Source of the DNA: Nitratireductor sp. B36 | GTDB lineage: Bacteria > Pseudomonadota > Alphaproteobacteria > Rhizobiales > Rhizobiaceae | Reading direction: 5' to 3' | NCBI RefSeq assembly: GCF_020833685.1 | Contig: NZ_JACKZY010000002.1 | Coordinates: 310,001-374,000 of the forward strand | DNA: 64,000 bases | Shown: one piece after another, positions 17,582-26,013 of the stretch | Layout: every line of letters starts with the position of its first letter | Numbering within the stretch: position 1 is the stretch's first letter | The notes under the pieces: model-generated | Seen by the model: only the letters and a program-made list of their open reading frames with translations | Told to the model about the DNA's origin: nothing | Database searches by the model: none | Program-made: the position numbers and the translations under genes

Positions 17582-19381
17582 GTGATGGTCAGCGTAAGAC
17601 GCGTTTTGTCGATCCTTTTCTGCCTGCTTATGGCGGGGCTCGTCGCTTCGCTTGCGGTCGGCTATTTTTCCGCCGACGGCATTCAATGGATCGACGCCAT
17701 CCGTATTGTTCTTCTGGCCGCCAGCACAGCCTGGCTGGCCTGGGGCGCAGCTTACGCGTTCAACGGCCTGTTGACCTCTCCCATTTCAGAAAAGCACAAG
17801 CCTTTCGAACTGGCGCCGACAGAGGCGCGCACGGCGGTTCTGGTTCCCGTATACAACGAAGATCCGGTCAAAACCTTTTCCCATGTGGCCGCGATGATCG
17901 GCAGCCTCCACACGCTGGGTGCCGCCGGTCGATTTGATTTCGCGATCTTATCGGACACAAACGATGATCGCGTTGCGGCTGAGGAGGAGCGCTGGTTCCA
18001 GCGTCTGCTGGTGGAGAGTGGGGCGCAAACGGCGATCTATTACCGCCGTCGCGAGAAAAATACCGGCAAGAAGGCCGGGAATATCGCCGACTTTATCCGA
18101 TCGTCCGGTGCATTGTACGACTATATGATCGTTCTCGATGCGGACAGTCTGATGGAAGGCTCCACCATGGCCGAGATGGTGCGGCGCATGGATTGCGAAC
18201 CCAGGCTGGGATTGCTTCAAACCCTGCCCAAGATCGTTCACGCACGATCATTTTTCGGACGTGCGATGCAATTTTCCACCAGCTATTATTCCCCGATCTA
18301 TACACGCGGCCTTGCATCCCTGCAGGGTGAGGCTGGTCCGTTTTGGGGCCACAATGCCATTATCCGCACGCGCGCGTTTGCTCAAAGCTGCGGGCTGCCG
18401 GAATTGTCTGGAACCCCGCCTTTCGGCGGGCATATTCTTAGCCATGACTATGTGGAAGCCGCGCTTCTGAGCCGCAATGGGTGGATCGTTCGCGTCGATC
18501 CGGATCTTTCCGGTTCCTATGAAGAGGGCCCCGACAATGTGGTGGACTTTGCCAAGCGCGACCGTCGCTGGTGCCAGGGCAATCTTCAACACGCTCGGGT
18601 GATGGTGGCCCCCGGCCTGAAGCCGTGGAGCCGGTTCGTCTTTGTCCAGAACATCATGGCCTATGTTGCATCGCCTCTTTGGGCTCTCTTCATCATGGCC
18701 TCAATCGCTGCGCCGGTGTTGAAGGGTGTGCCGGATTATTTTCCTGAACCGGGGCTGTTCCCGGTTTTTCCGCGGGTTGAACAGGGACTCGCGCTTACCC
18801 TGCTGGTCGGGGTTTTCGGCCTCTTGATCGGGCCGAAACTTCTCATTGTCCTGCGTGGCGCTTTGAGCGGTGTGAATGAGCGGTTTGGCGGCACTGGGCG
18901 GGCTTTGCTCAACACGTTGACGGAAATACTATCGACGAGCCTGCTTGCGCCGATCATGTTGATGTATCAGTGCCGTGCGGTGGTGGAAGTGTTTCTCGGT
19001 CTCGATGGTGGATGGCCTGCGACTGATCGGGAAGCCGGCTCTGTCAGTCTTTCTGAAGCGTGGTCTGCAAGCTGGTGGATCAGTGCCACGGGTCTCGTTA
19101 CGCTGGGCCTCGCTTTCCAGTTCGCCCCCGAATATGTGGGCTGGCTTCTTCTGGTGGCCGGACCGCAGGTTTTTTCGCCAGTTCTCATCCATCTCAGTTC
19201 GTGGAGTGCGATCGAGGCTGGGGAGACCGGGCTCTTCCAGACAGCAGACGATCGCGCGCCATCGCCGGTGGTCTTGCGTCAGGAAGCAATTCTTTCTTAC
19301 TGGCGAGGCGCTGCAGAGCCTGCGCCCGCAAATCAGCCGGTGACAGAACCGGCGCTCGAGCCCGCTGACGCGGAGCAGTGA
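17582..19381 (+). CDS. opgH: Glucan glucosyltransferase OpgH (MdoH)
   Basis: A 599-residue family-2 glucosyltransferase, short against ~847 in E. coli MdoH. Two N-terminal membrane helices (residues ~10-60) precede the cytoplasmic catalytic domain, which carries VPVYNEDP, VLDADSLMEG and the acceptor motif RRWCQGN (~residue 322). At least four C-terminal helices follow. It polymerises the linear beta-1,2 glucan backbone and moves it across the membrane. The start is GTG 17582, or ATG two codons on at 17585. The usual N-terminal cytoplasmic tail is missing and appears on the small ORF upstream. Confidence 0.93.
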   Translation: MMVSVRRVLSILFCLLMAGLVASLAVGYFSADGIQWIDAIRIVLLAASTAWLAWGAAYAFNGLLTSPISEKHKPFELAPTEARTAVLVPVYNEDPVKTFSHVAAMIGSLHTLGAAGRFDFAILSDTNDDRVAAEEERWFQRLLVESGAQTAIYYRRREKNTGKKAGNIADFIRSSGALYDYMIVLDADSLMEGSTMAEMVRRMDCEPRLGLLQTLPKIVHARSFFGRAMQFSTSYYSPIYTRGLASLQGEAGPFWGHNAIIRTRAFAQSCGLPELSGTPPFGGHILSHDYVEAALLSRNGWIVRVDPDLSGSYEEGPDNVVDFAKRDRRWCQGNLQHARVMVAPGLKPWSRFVFVQNIMAYVASPLWALFIMASIAAPVLKGVPDYFPEPGLFPVFPRVEQGLALTLLVGVFGLLIGPKLLIVLRGALSGVNERFGGTGRALLNTLTEILSTSLLAPIMLMYQCRAVVEVFLGLDGGWPATDREAGSVSLSEAWSASWWISATGLVTLGLAFQFAPEYVGWLLLVAGPQVFSPVLIHLSSWSAIEAGETGLFQTADDRAPSPVVLRQEAILSYWRGAAEPAPANQPVTEPALEPADAEQ

Positions 19382-19390
19382 GGCTGCCCT

Positions 19391-20569
19391 ATGAATGCCC
19401 CCTTCATCCCCGCAAGCGTTGGCCGTGACCAGCGCCTGGACGTGTTTCGTGGTCTCGCTCTGATCACGATCTTCATCAATCACGTGCCGGGAAATCTCTA
19501 TGAGAACCTGACATCCCGCAATTTCGGTTTTTCTGACGCCGCCGAGGCATTTGTTCTGATGTCAGGCATTGCCGTGGGGCTTGCGTATTCGCGCGGATTT
19601 CGCGAGGGAGCGTTCCTTGCGTCCTGCATGAAGGTCTGGCGGCGCGCAGGACTGCTCTATGTCACGCATATCGTGTCGTCGCTTCTGGCCATTGCGCTGG
19701 TCGCTGGCGGGGCGCTGTATTTCGGCGTCTTCGAGATGCTCGGTCGCATCAATTTTGGTCCGCTTCTGACCAAACCATTGCAAACCATGGTCGGTGTGCC
19801 GCTCCTTGGCCACCAGCTTGGATACTTCAACATCCTCCCGCTCTACGCCGTGCTTTTGCTAGTGTCGCCATTCTACATAATGATTGGCCTGCGCAGCCCT
19901 CGGGCGCTGATCGCAGTGGCCGTTGTTGTCTGGTTGCTTGCGGGAACCTTCCGTCTGAATCTGCCCAATTACCCGAATCCGGGGGGGTGGTTCTTCAATC
20001 CGGTAGCCTGGCAACTGATCTACGCGGTGGGGATTGCGGGCGGCCTTTGCATGCTTGAGGGTAGAAAGCTCGTACCCTATCGCGCGTGGCTGTTCTGGTT
20101 ATGCGTCGCGTTTCTGGCGTTCTCGTGCATCTGGGTGCTGCTCAAGGCCGGTGCGCTGCCGGGGCGCAAGTTTCTGCCATTCTTCATTGCGGGCTTTGAC
20201 AAGACCTTTCTGGCGTTGCCGCGGCTCCTCCACGCGCTCGCGCTTGCCTATGTCCTGACCAATGTCGCCTGGGTGGTCAAGGCCTTTCAATGGCCGGTTT
20301 TCCGGCCGATCGAGCTGATGGGGAGGAACGGTCTCGCCGTTTTCGCCTCCGGATCGGTTCTCGCAATCGTGCTGCAAATCCTGCGCTTGCGTTTTGAGAC
20401 CAATTTCGCTTCTGATACCGTCTTGCTGGCTGTCGGGATTTGCCTGCAATACGCGCTCGCCCTGTTCCTTTCCAGACAGAAGGCAGAGCGAAAGGAAGCG
20501 CGGCGAGCCGCCGAACGCAAATTCATGCCAGGACCGACCGAGAAAGAGCGTCTTCGCGAGAGCGCTTGA
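19391..20569 (+). CDS. opgC: OpgC-family glucan succinyltransferase
   Basis: A 392-residue integral membrane protein with about ten hydrophobic segments. It has the OpgC/acyltransferase opening RDQRLDVFRGLALITIFINH, where the Asp, Arg and His positions are typical of membrane acyltransferases. In Rhodobacter sphaeroides OpgC adds succinyl groups to periplasmic glucans. It lies 9 bases after opgH, so the operon makes and decorates OPGs. The C-terminus is strongly basic and cytoplasmic. A strong terminator hairpin follows. Confidence 0.88.
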   Translation: MNAPFIPASVGRDQRLDVFRGLALITIFINHVPGNLYENLTSRNFGFSDAAEAFVLMSGIAVGLAYSRGFREGAFLASCMKVWRRAGLLYVTHIVSSLLAIALVAGGALYFGVFEMLGRINFGPLLTKPLQTMVGVPLLGHQLGYFNILPLYAVLLLVSPFYIMIGLRSPRALIAVAVVVWLLAGTFRLNLPNYPNPGGWFFNPVAWQLIYAVGIAGGLCMLEGRKLVPYRAWLFWLCVAFLAFSCIWVLLKAGALPGRKFLPFFIAGFDKTFLALPRLLHALALAYVLTNVAWVVKAFQWPVFRPIELMGRNGLAVFASGSVLAIVLQILRLRFETNFASDTVLLAVGICLQYALALFLSRQKAERKEARRAAERKFMPGPTEKERLRESA

Positions 20570-20586
20570 CCAAATGTGAGGCAGTG

Positions 20587-20616
20587 CCAGGGCCGGGGGA
20601 GTGCCCCCGGCGCTGG
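20587..20616. terminator. Bidirectional-type terminator hairpin between opgC and the FAD oxidase gene
   Basis: GCCGGGGG and CCCCCGGC arms of eight bases (20592-20599 and 20604-20611) around a four-base loop, extended by CCAG/CTGG outer arms across a one-base mismatch. It is placed between two convergent genes. There is little T-run, so its strength in termination is inferred from stem stability. Confidence 0.65.
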
Positions 20617-20639
20617 TTGCGCTGGATCCCGCCCAGACC

Positions 20640-22040
20640 CTAAACTGCGGGCGGAATGTTCTGGTTGAGCCGGAAGATATTGTCCGGATCATATCGGTGT
20701 TTGATCTGCCGCAGGCGGTTCCAGGTCGCCTCCGGATACGCATGACGGATGCGCTGATCGCCTTCGTCGGCGAGGAAATTTACATACGCGCCGAGACCGT
20801 TATCGCCCAGTTCCTTCAGGCACTGAGAGACCCATTCTTCATTTCGCGCCAGTGTTTCCGGGGTATCAATCGCGAGAAACACAGTCATGATCTTTCGCTG
20901 CCGATGCGCAAAAGCGGTGGCCTCCGGTGCGATCCGGGCTGCTGCTCCGCCCAGTACCCGGACCTGGATCATGCGAAGAGGGGCTTCGTTGCCTTCGATC
21001 AACTCAAGCATTTTTTCCGCCTGCGACTTCGTGATCCCATCCATGAACGTGGTGCGTATGGAGACCGACTGATGAAGGATCGGGTCATCGGGCATATACA
21101 TTGAGCTGTAAGGGGCCGGCCCAACGAGGTCTGCTATCGGCTTTGCCAGCGCCCTGAAGGGAGCGAGCGCCTTCTCAGCCTGATCGACCGGTCCGGCAAA
21201 GGCCATCATGCCCATGAGGACCGTTTTCCCAACCATTTCCGGCGGCAAAAAGGGCATGGGAGGTGCCGGCATCACCATCGCGATGGTCGAGAGTTCATCG
21301 GGCGCCGCCTCCGCTGCCGCTACAAAACCGGTTAGTGTCTCAGGCGTCAGGGGAAGGATGAGCGGTCCGCCGGTGAATTCGGGAAGCGGATGAAGTCGGT
21401 ATTTGAAGCGTGTCACGACACCGAAATTGCCACCACCGCCTCTGAGAGCCCAGAAGAGATCTGGATGATTGTCGGCGTCAGCAATCAGGACTTCACCTGC
21501 GGCTGTAACCACCTCGAAGGCAAGGACGGAGTCGATTGTCAAACCGTGCTTGCGAACCATATATCCTATGCCGCCACCGAGGGTGAGCCCACCAATGCCG
21601 ACCGTGGCCGCGTCCCCAAAACCAACGATGAGCTTGCGCTTTTCGACCTCGACCGTCACCTCGCCAGCAGTGAGACCGGCACCAGCCCAAACCCAGCTTT
21701 GATCCTGTGCGAATTCAAGCGCGTTCAGGTCGCGCAGATCGATCACAATGCCCCCGGAACAGGAGCTGTGGCCGCATGTCGAGTGTCCTCCGCTTCGCAC
21801 CGCTATTTCAATGCCCTGTTCCCGGGCAAAGCGAAGCGTAAGTGCCACATCGCGCGCGTCGGCCACACGCATGATCAACGCGGGTTGGTGGTTCCAGTTG
21901 TTGTTTGCGAGTGTCCGAGCCTGTTCATACTCGGCATCCGAAGGACGGATAGGCTTGCCCCTGACTTCACTCAGAAGCGGTTTCAGGCGGAGCCCTGTTG
22001 AATCGGATAAATCCGAGTCTGGACGAATGAGATAATTCAT
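20640..22040 (-). CDS. BBE-type FAD-linked oxidase
   Basis: A 466-residue berberine-bridge/6-hydroxy-D-nicotine-oxidase-type flavoenzyme. The PCMH FAD-binding domain includes RSGGHS (near residue 81, the His expected to carry covalent FAD) and TVGIGGLTLGGGIGYM. The second attachment Cys of bicovalent members is not seen: the segment before TVGIGG reads GDAA. A C-terminal BBE domain (about 420-465) has the YDPDNIFRLNQN ending. Such enzymes oxidise sugars, alkaloids or amines. It has no signal peptide and is divergent from the PNPOx pair. Substrate unknown. Confidence 0.88.
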   Translation of the reverse strand: MNYLIRPDSDLSDSTGLRLKPLLSEVRGKPIRPSDAEYEQARTLANNNWNHQPALIMRVADARDVALTLRFAREQGIEIAVRSGGHSTCGHSSCSGGIVIDLRDLNALEFAQDQSWVWAGAGLTAGEVTVEVEKRKLIVGFGDAATVGIGGLTLGGGIGYMVRKHGLTIDSVLAFEVVTAAGEVLIADADNHPDLFWALRGGGGNFGVVTRFKYRLHPLPEFTGGPLILPLTPETLTGFVAAAEAAPDELSTIAMVMPAPPMPFLPPEMVGKTVLMGMMAFAGPVDQAEKALAPFRALAKPIADLVGPAPYSSMYMPDDPILHQSVSIRTTFMDGITKSQAEKMLELIEGNEAPLRMIQVRVLGGAAARIAPEATAFAHRQRKIMTVFLAIDTPETLARNEEWVSQCLKELGDNGLGAYVNFLADEGDQRIRHAYPEATWNRLRQIKHRYDPDNIFRLNQNIPPAV

Positions 22041-22324
22041 TTTGTATATCCTGGTTGAACTATTTCGGTGTCCCATGCGGGTGAGGCGCCCCGTCTTTGG
22101 TCGCTACACCGCACACAACAGCTCAGACCCAGCGTTCAGACGTTCTGGGCGGCGATCAGGGAAGGGTTCAGACATGTTCCCAGACCTGCGCATCCCCGCG
22201 CCATGTTTTTGGCGAGCGTCTTCGCGCTTCTTCCTCGCGGTTGCTTCGGGTTGATCGCTGCTGTCGTTGCAATGAACGCGGCAGCGAATGGCCAGTCGAA
22301 TAGTCCACCGGGATTTCCGCAGCC

Positions 22325-22365
22325 TGCTAAATCTAGCTGCAAGGGATCATAAAAAAATGCTAAAT
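22325..22365. repeat. Direct repeat TGCTAAAT (two copies) upstream of the PNPOx pair
   Basis: TGCTAAAT at 22325-22332 and 22358-22365, 33 bases apart (about three helical turns) and about 75-110 bases before the start at 22439. It may be a binding site for the winged-helix protein encoded downstream. The remainder of the ~400-base gap 22041-22438 shows no convincing gene. Confidence 0.3.
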
Positions 22366-22438
22366 AGCGTCCATGCGCGTCGGGGTGGGCCTTGGGGGGC
22401 TGCATCCCTCATGCGATCCAGGGAAGGCGAAACCAAAC

Positions 22439-22990
22439 ATGCCGCGCGCACAGCGCCCTCATTCTCCTGAAGCCGAGTTGGCGGCGCTCAGCGCTTGCAC
22501 TGATGATCTCGGCGCTGGCAGCGTTCTTTCGGCAGAACTCGCGGAGTTCTGCCAGAGCGGTGTCAGTGTGATTATCGCTGTTGGGGGCAGGGGCAATGTG
22601 CCGCTGAGCGGTCAAGGTTGCGCTTGTCGTGTTCTGGAAGACGGGCGCATGCGCATCCTCCTGTTACGCAGAAGCAATCATGCGATTATTGCTGCAGCGG
22701 ATCAGGACGCCCCCATCGCCGTCACCTTTAGCCAACCGCTTACCCATCGATCCATCCAGATCAAGGGGATCAACCCTGCCACTGGCGAACCCACACTGAG
22801 TGACAGGCAGGCTGCTGTGGAGCAATCGGCCGGGCTGGAACAGGAACTTCGCGACGTGGATTATGCCCGCAGGTTCACTGAAGCATACTGTGCGGTCGAC
22901 GTGGATGATCTCGTGGCGCTCGATTTTGATCCGGTGGCCGCTTTTGTGCAGACCCCGGGGCCGGGGGCTGGGGCGGAATTGCGCAAATGA
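22439..22990 (+). CDS. PNPOx-like (split-barrel) hypothetical protein
   Basis: A 183-residue soluble protein. The central part (residues ~25-125: AEFCQSGVSVIIAVGGRGNVP, then GCACRVLEDGRMRILL) resembles the FMN-binding split-barrel of pyridoxamine-5'-phosphate-oxidase-like proteins. The C-terminal 60 residues are acidic and end in a proline/glycine-rich stretch. The next gene starts inside its stop (ATGA at 22987-22990), so the two are translationally coupled. Start at 22439 chosen for the GGGAAGG site upstream. The specific function is unknown. Confidence 0.75.
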   Translation: MPRAQRPHSPEAELAALSACTDDLGAGSVLSAELAEFCQSGVSVIIAVGGRGNVPLSGQGCACRVLEDGRMRILLLRRSNHAIIAAADQDAPIAVTFSQPLTHRSIQIKGINPATGEPTLSDRQAAVEQSAGLEQELRDVDYARRFTEAYCAVDVDDLVALDFDPVAAFVQTPGPGAGAELRK

Positions 22991-24318
22991 CCACCACCTG
23001 GCTCCCCGAGATACGCAATGCGCTTGAGGGCATCGTTCCTTCGATACTCGCCACGGCTGACGTTGACGGTATCCCCAATGTGTCTTTGATTTCACATGTG
23101 CAATATGTCGATCCCGATCACGTTGCACTGTCCTATCAGTTCTTCAACAAGACCCGCCGCAATCTGCTCGCGACCAGACTGGGTTCCGTCACGGTTGTCG
23201 ACCCGGATACGAATGCGCAGTATCGCCTCACCTTGGAGTATCTGGAAACGCAGACGAGCGGTCCACTGTTTGAGATCATGCGTGCCAAGCTTGCAGGAAT
23301 TGCCTCGCATAGCGGCATGCAAGATGTTTTCCGCCTGCTTGGTTCCGATGTGTTTCGTGTGCGTGAGATAGAACCGGTCGCGAGCGAGGTGATCGCCAGG
23401 CCCATGAAACGCAATGCGTTGGCGGCCGCACGGCGCAGTTGCGAGCAATTCTCACGCGCCTCGGATATGGGGGAGCTGTTCGATACGCTGCTTGCCTGCC
23501 TGCAGCAGCACTTCGGAATCGAGCATGCCATGGTGTTGATGCTCGATCAGGTTTCCAAACGCCTGTACACGGTCAGCTCGCGTGGTTATCCCTTCTCCGG
23601 CATCGGTTCCGAAGTTGGCCTTGGGGATGGCGTGATCGGGGTCGCAGCCGCACAGCGCGTGCCCATTCGCATCGGGCATATGACGTCGCAGTATACCTAT
23701 CGCGCTGCCGTTCTGGATAGTGCCAGGGCGGCCGGGCTCGAGTGGGAATGTGCCAATGCAATTGCCTTCCCTGGTCTTGAGGCGCCGCAGAGCCAGATTG
23801 CCGTTCCCATTCTGTGTGAGGACCAAACAATGGGGGTGCTGTTTGCCGAAAGCACAGAGCCCAACCAGTTTGGCTATGACGAAGAGGATGCGCTCACGCT
23901 GATTTCGGAGTTGGTGTCTGCACGGGTTGCCCTTTTGCAGAAAGAAGAGACTGCCGAGCGCATGCAGCCGGCTCCGTCCGGCAACGCAACCGCAGGCAAG
24001 GCCATCCGGCTCCGTCACTACAGGGTCGACAACTCGGTGTTTGTCGATGATGTCTACATCATTCGTGGTGTCGCGGGCGCGATCCTCTGGAAGCTCGCGC
24101 GGGAACATGCGCAGAGTGGGCGTGTCGCCTTCACCAACCGGGAACTGCGTCTCGACCCAGCGTTGCGGTTGCCCGACTACATCGACAATCTGGAGGCGCG
24201 GCTGCTTTTGCTTCAGCGACGATTAAGCGAACGTGGGGCCGGTATCGTCATCGACAAATGCGGTCGTGGACGCTTTCGATTTCTGGTGGAAGGCAAGCTT
24301 TTACTGGAGGAGACCTGA
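22987..24318 (+). CDS. PNPOx-like domain + GAF domain + C-terminal winged-helix-like protein
   Basis: A 443-residue protein with three parts. Residues ~1-130 form a PNPOx-type split barrel (ILATADVDGIPNVSLISHV). Residues ~150-315 are a GAF domain (AMVLMLDQVSKRLYTVSSRG, then AVPILCEDQTMGVLFAES). Residues ~335-440 resemble an OmpR-type winged helix (AFTNRELRLD, then DYIDNLEARLLLLQRRL) with an RGRFRFLVEG wing. The order suggests a flavin- or redox-sensing module feeding a DNA-binding output. There are no membrane segments. It is translationally coupled to the smaller PNPOx-like protein. Domain calls are from pattern only. Confidence 0.78.
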   Translation: MTTTWLPEIRNALEGIVPSILATADVDGIPNVSLISHVQYVDPDHVALSYQFFNKTRRNLLATRLGSVTVVDPDTNAQYRLTLEYLETQTSGPLFEIMRAKLAGIASHSGMQDVFRLLGSDVFRVREIEPVASEVIARPMKRNALAAARRSCEQFSRASDMGELFDTLLACLQQHFGIEHAMVLMLDQVSKRLYTVSSRGYPFSGIGSEVGLGDGVIGVAAAQRVPIRIGHMTSQYTYRAAVLDSARAAGLEWECANAIAFPGLEAPQSQIAVPILCEDQTMGVLFAESTEPNQFGYDEEDALTLISELVSARVALLQKEETAERMQPAPSGNATAGKAIRLRHYRVDNSVFVDDVYIIRGVAGAILWKLAREHAQSGRVAFTNRELRLDPALRLPDYIDNLEARLLLLQRRLSERGAGIVIDKCGRGRFRFLVEGKLLLEET

Positions 24319-24365
24319 GAAGGAATTCAAGCATTGCTCAATGCAGCCAGCACAAGAGAGCTGAA

Positions 24366-25268
24366 ATGATATGCTGTTTTGACATCGGCGGCTCCAAAAC
24401 CGTTGTTGCCGATATGGGAGAAAACCAAAGGCCCGTCATCCGCCACCGGCAGATCACACCCGTGGGAGATTATGGTGCGTTTCGCGAGACCGTGAAGGCA
24501 ATGGCGGGGAAAGGCACGACGCCTGTTGGCGTCTCGATCGCCGCGGTGATCGACCCGCATACCGGCTTGGCGCGCAGCGCCAATATTCCCTGCATTACAG
24601 GCCAAAAACTCGCCAGGGATCTGAATGAAACTTTAGGGCGTCCGGTTCATGTCATGAACGATGCGAATGCATTTGCGCTTGCCGAGGCCAGGGCAGGGGT
24701 CGGTGCCGGTCATCGGCATGTTCTGGCGGCAATTATTGGTACCGGTATCGGTGGTGCGATCGTTATCGACGGGAAAGTGATGACAGGTGCAACGGGCAAT
24801 GCGGGTGAATGGGGGCATGGGCCGGCAAGCGCCATGCGGACAGGAACACTCCTGCCTGCCATTGAATGCGGGTGCGGACAGATGGGGTGTGTTGACACGC
24901 TTGGTGCCGCGCGCGGCATTGAGCGACTGCACGAGCACCTCCATGGCCTTGAGAGCGATAGCTATGAAATTCTTGAGCAATGGCATGGCGGAGGAGAACA
25001 AGCGACGCGGACCGTTGACGTGTTTCTCGACATTGTCGGTGGAGCATTGGCCAACATGGTAAATATGGTCGACCCTTCCATCGTGCCGGTCAGTGGTGGC
25101 TTGGCACAGGACGAACTGCTCATGGAGGCACTCGATGCCGAGGTGCGTCAGCGCTGCCTCATAGAACGCAGTGGCCGATTGTTGGTCCCTGTACCGGGTG
25201 GAGTTGAGAGCGCACTGATCGGGGCTGCGATTTTTGCAAGGGAGTCACACGATGCGGGCAACCCTTGA
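24366..25268 (+). CDS. ROK-family sugar kinase
   Basis: A 300-residue ROK kinase. It begins with the phosphate-1 motif FDIGGSKT, has the catalytic region VMNDANAFALAEA and the IIGTGIGGAIVIDG motif, and carries the ROK zinc motif CGCGQMGCVDT near residue 170. The family phosphorylates glucose, N-acetylglucosamine, N-acetylmannosamine or fructose; an N-acetylglucosamine-type substrate is plausible but unproven. Starts earlier in frame overlap the previous gene and lack the family N-terminus. The cutC gene overlaps its 3' end by 17 bases, indicating a shared transcript. Confidence 0.9.
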   Translation: MICCFDIGGSKTVVADMGENQRPVIRHRQITPVGDYGAFRETVKAMAGKGTTPVGVSIAAVIDPHTGLARSANIPCITGQKLARDLNETLGRPVHVMNDANAFALAEARAGVGAGHRHVLAAIIGTGIGGAIVIDGKVMTGATGNAGEWGHGPASAMRTGTLLPAIECGCGQMGCVDTLGAARGIERLHEHLHGLESDSYEILEQWHGGGEQATRTVDVFLDIVGGALANMVNMVDPSIVPVSGGLAQDELLMEALDAEVRQRCLIERSGRLLVPVPGGVESALIGAAIFARESHDAGNP

Positions 25269-25995
25269 GGTTTGCGTCGACACTCTGGAGGGAGTGGAAG
25301 CATGCGTCGAGGGTGGGGCCGACCGTATTGAGTTGTGCGCGGCACTTCCACTTGGCGGGCTGACACCCTCTTATGGCTTGATGCGGGCGGGAGCCAAATG
25401 CGGCGTGCCTGCCTACGCGATGATCCGGCCACGCCAGGGAGATTTCTGCTTCAGCATGCGGGAGATCGCTCTGATGCGGGATGATATTGCGGCCGCACAG
25501 GAGGCTGGTCTCGCAGGCGTTGTGTTTGGAGCGGCGGCAGTCGACGGGGTGCTTGACAAGGAAGCACTTGAAATACTGAGCGAAGCAAGTGCCGGCATGG
25601 GGCGCACGCTCCATCGTGTCATCGACACGGTGGAGGACCGGCTGGTGGCAATTGACCTTGCTGTTGCGCTCGGTTTTGAAAGAATTTTGACGTCCGGCGG
25701 TGCTCCGTCGGTTCTGGAGGGGCAGGATGCGCTTGCTGCCATGTGTGCCCATGCAGGCGATCGCATCGAGATCATGGCAGGTTCAGGTCTGACGCCGGAA
25801 AATCTGGGCGAGATTGCGCGCTCAACCCGTATTCGCTCGTTCCATGCCTCGTGCAGCGTGCCGCTCAGGAGCGATCAAAAGATTGCCGGCTTGGGCTTCT
25901 CCCGCAGCGTGGAGCGGCAAACGTCCGCGCGGACAATTCGTGATATGAAAGACGTGCTGAAACGTCTTGAACTCGCCGAACAGACGGCAAACTAA
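25252..25995 (+). CDS. cutC: CutC-family TIM-barrel protein
   Basis: A 247-residue CutC homologue with the N-terminal VCVDTLEGVEACVEGGADRIELC signature, LTSGGAPSVLEG near residue 145 and the C-terminal HASCS motif. It was named for copper homeostasis in E. coli, but the role is disputed and many bacterial copies sit with sugar kinases, as here. It overlaps the ROK kinase gene and may work with it. An ATG at 25234 adds six residues and is less likely by alignment. Confidence 0.92.
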   Translation: MRATLEVCVDTLEGVEACVEGGADRIELCAALPLGGLTPSYGLMRAGAKCGVPAYAMIRPRQGDFCFSMREIALMRDDIAAAQEAGLAGVVFGAAAVDGVLDKEALEILSEASAGMGRTLHRVIDTVEDRLVAIDLAVALGFERILTSGGAPSVLEGQDALAAMCAHAGDRIEIMAGSGLTPENLGEIARSTRIRSFHASCSVPLRSDQKIAGLGFSRSVERQTSARTIRDMKDVLKRLELAEQTAN

Positions 25996-26013
25996 GGTTT
26001 CGGGCTGGGCGAA

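Noticed and set aside
22068..22352. Small plus-strand frames in the gap before the PNPOx pair
   Set aside because: Several overlapping frames without ribosome sites or conserved pattern; none could be supported.
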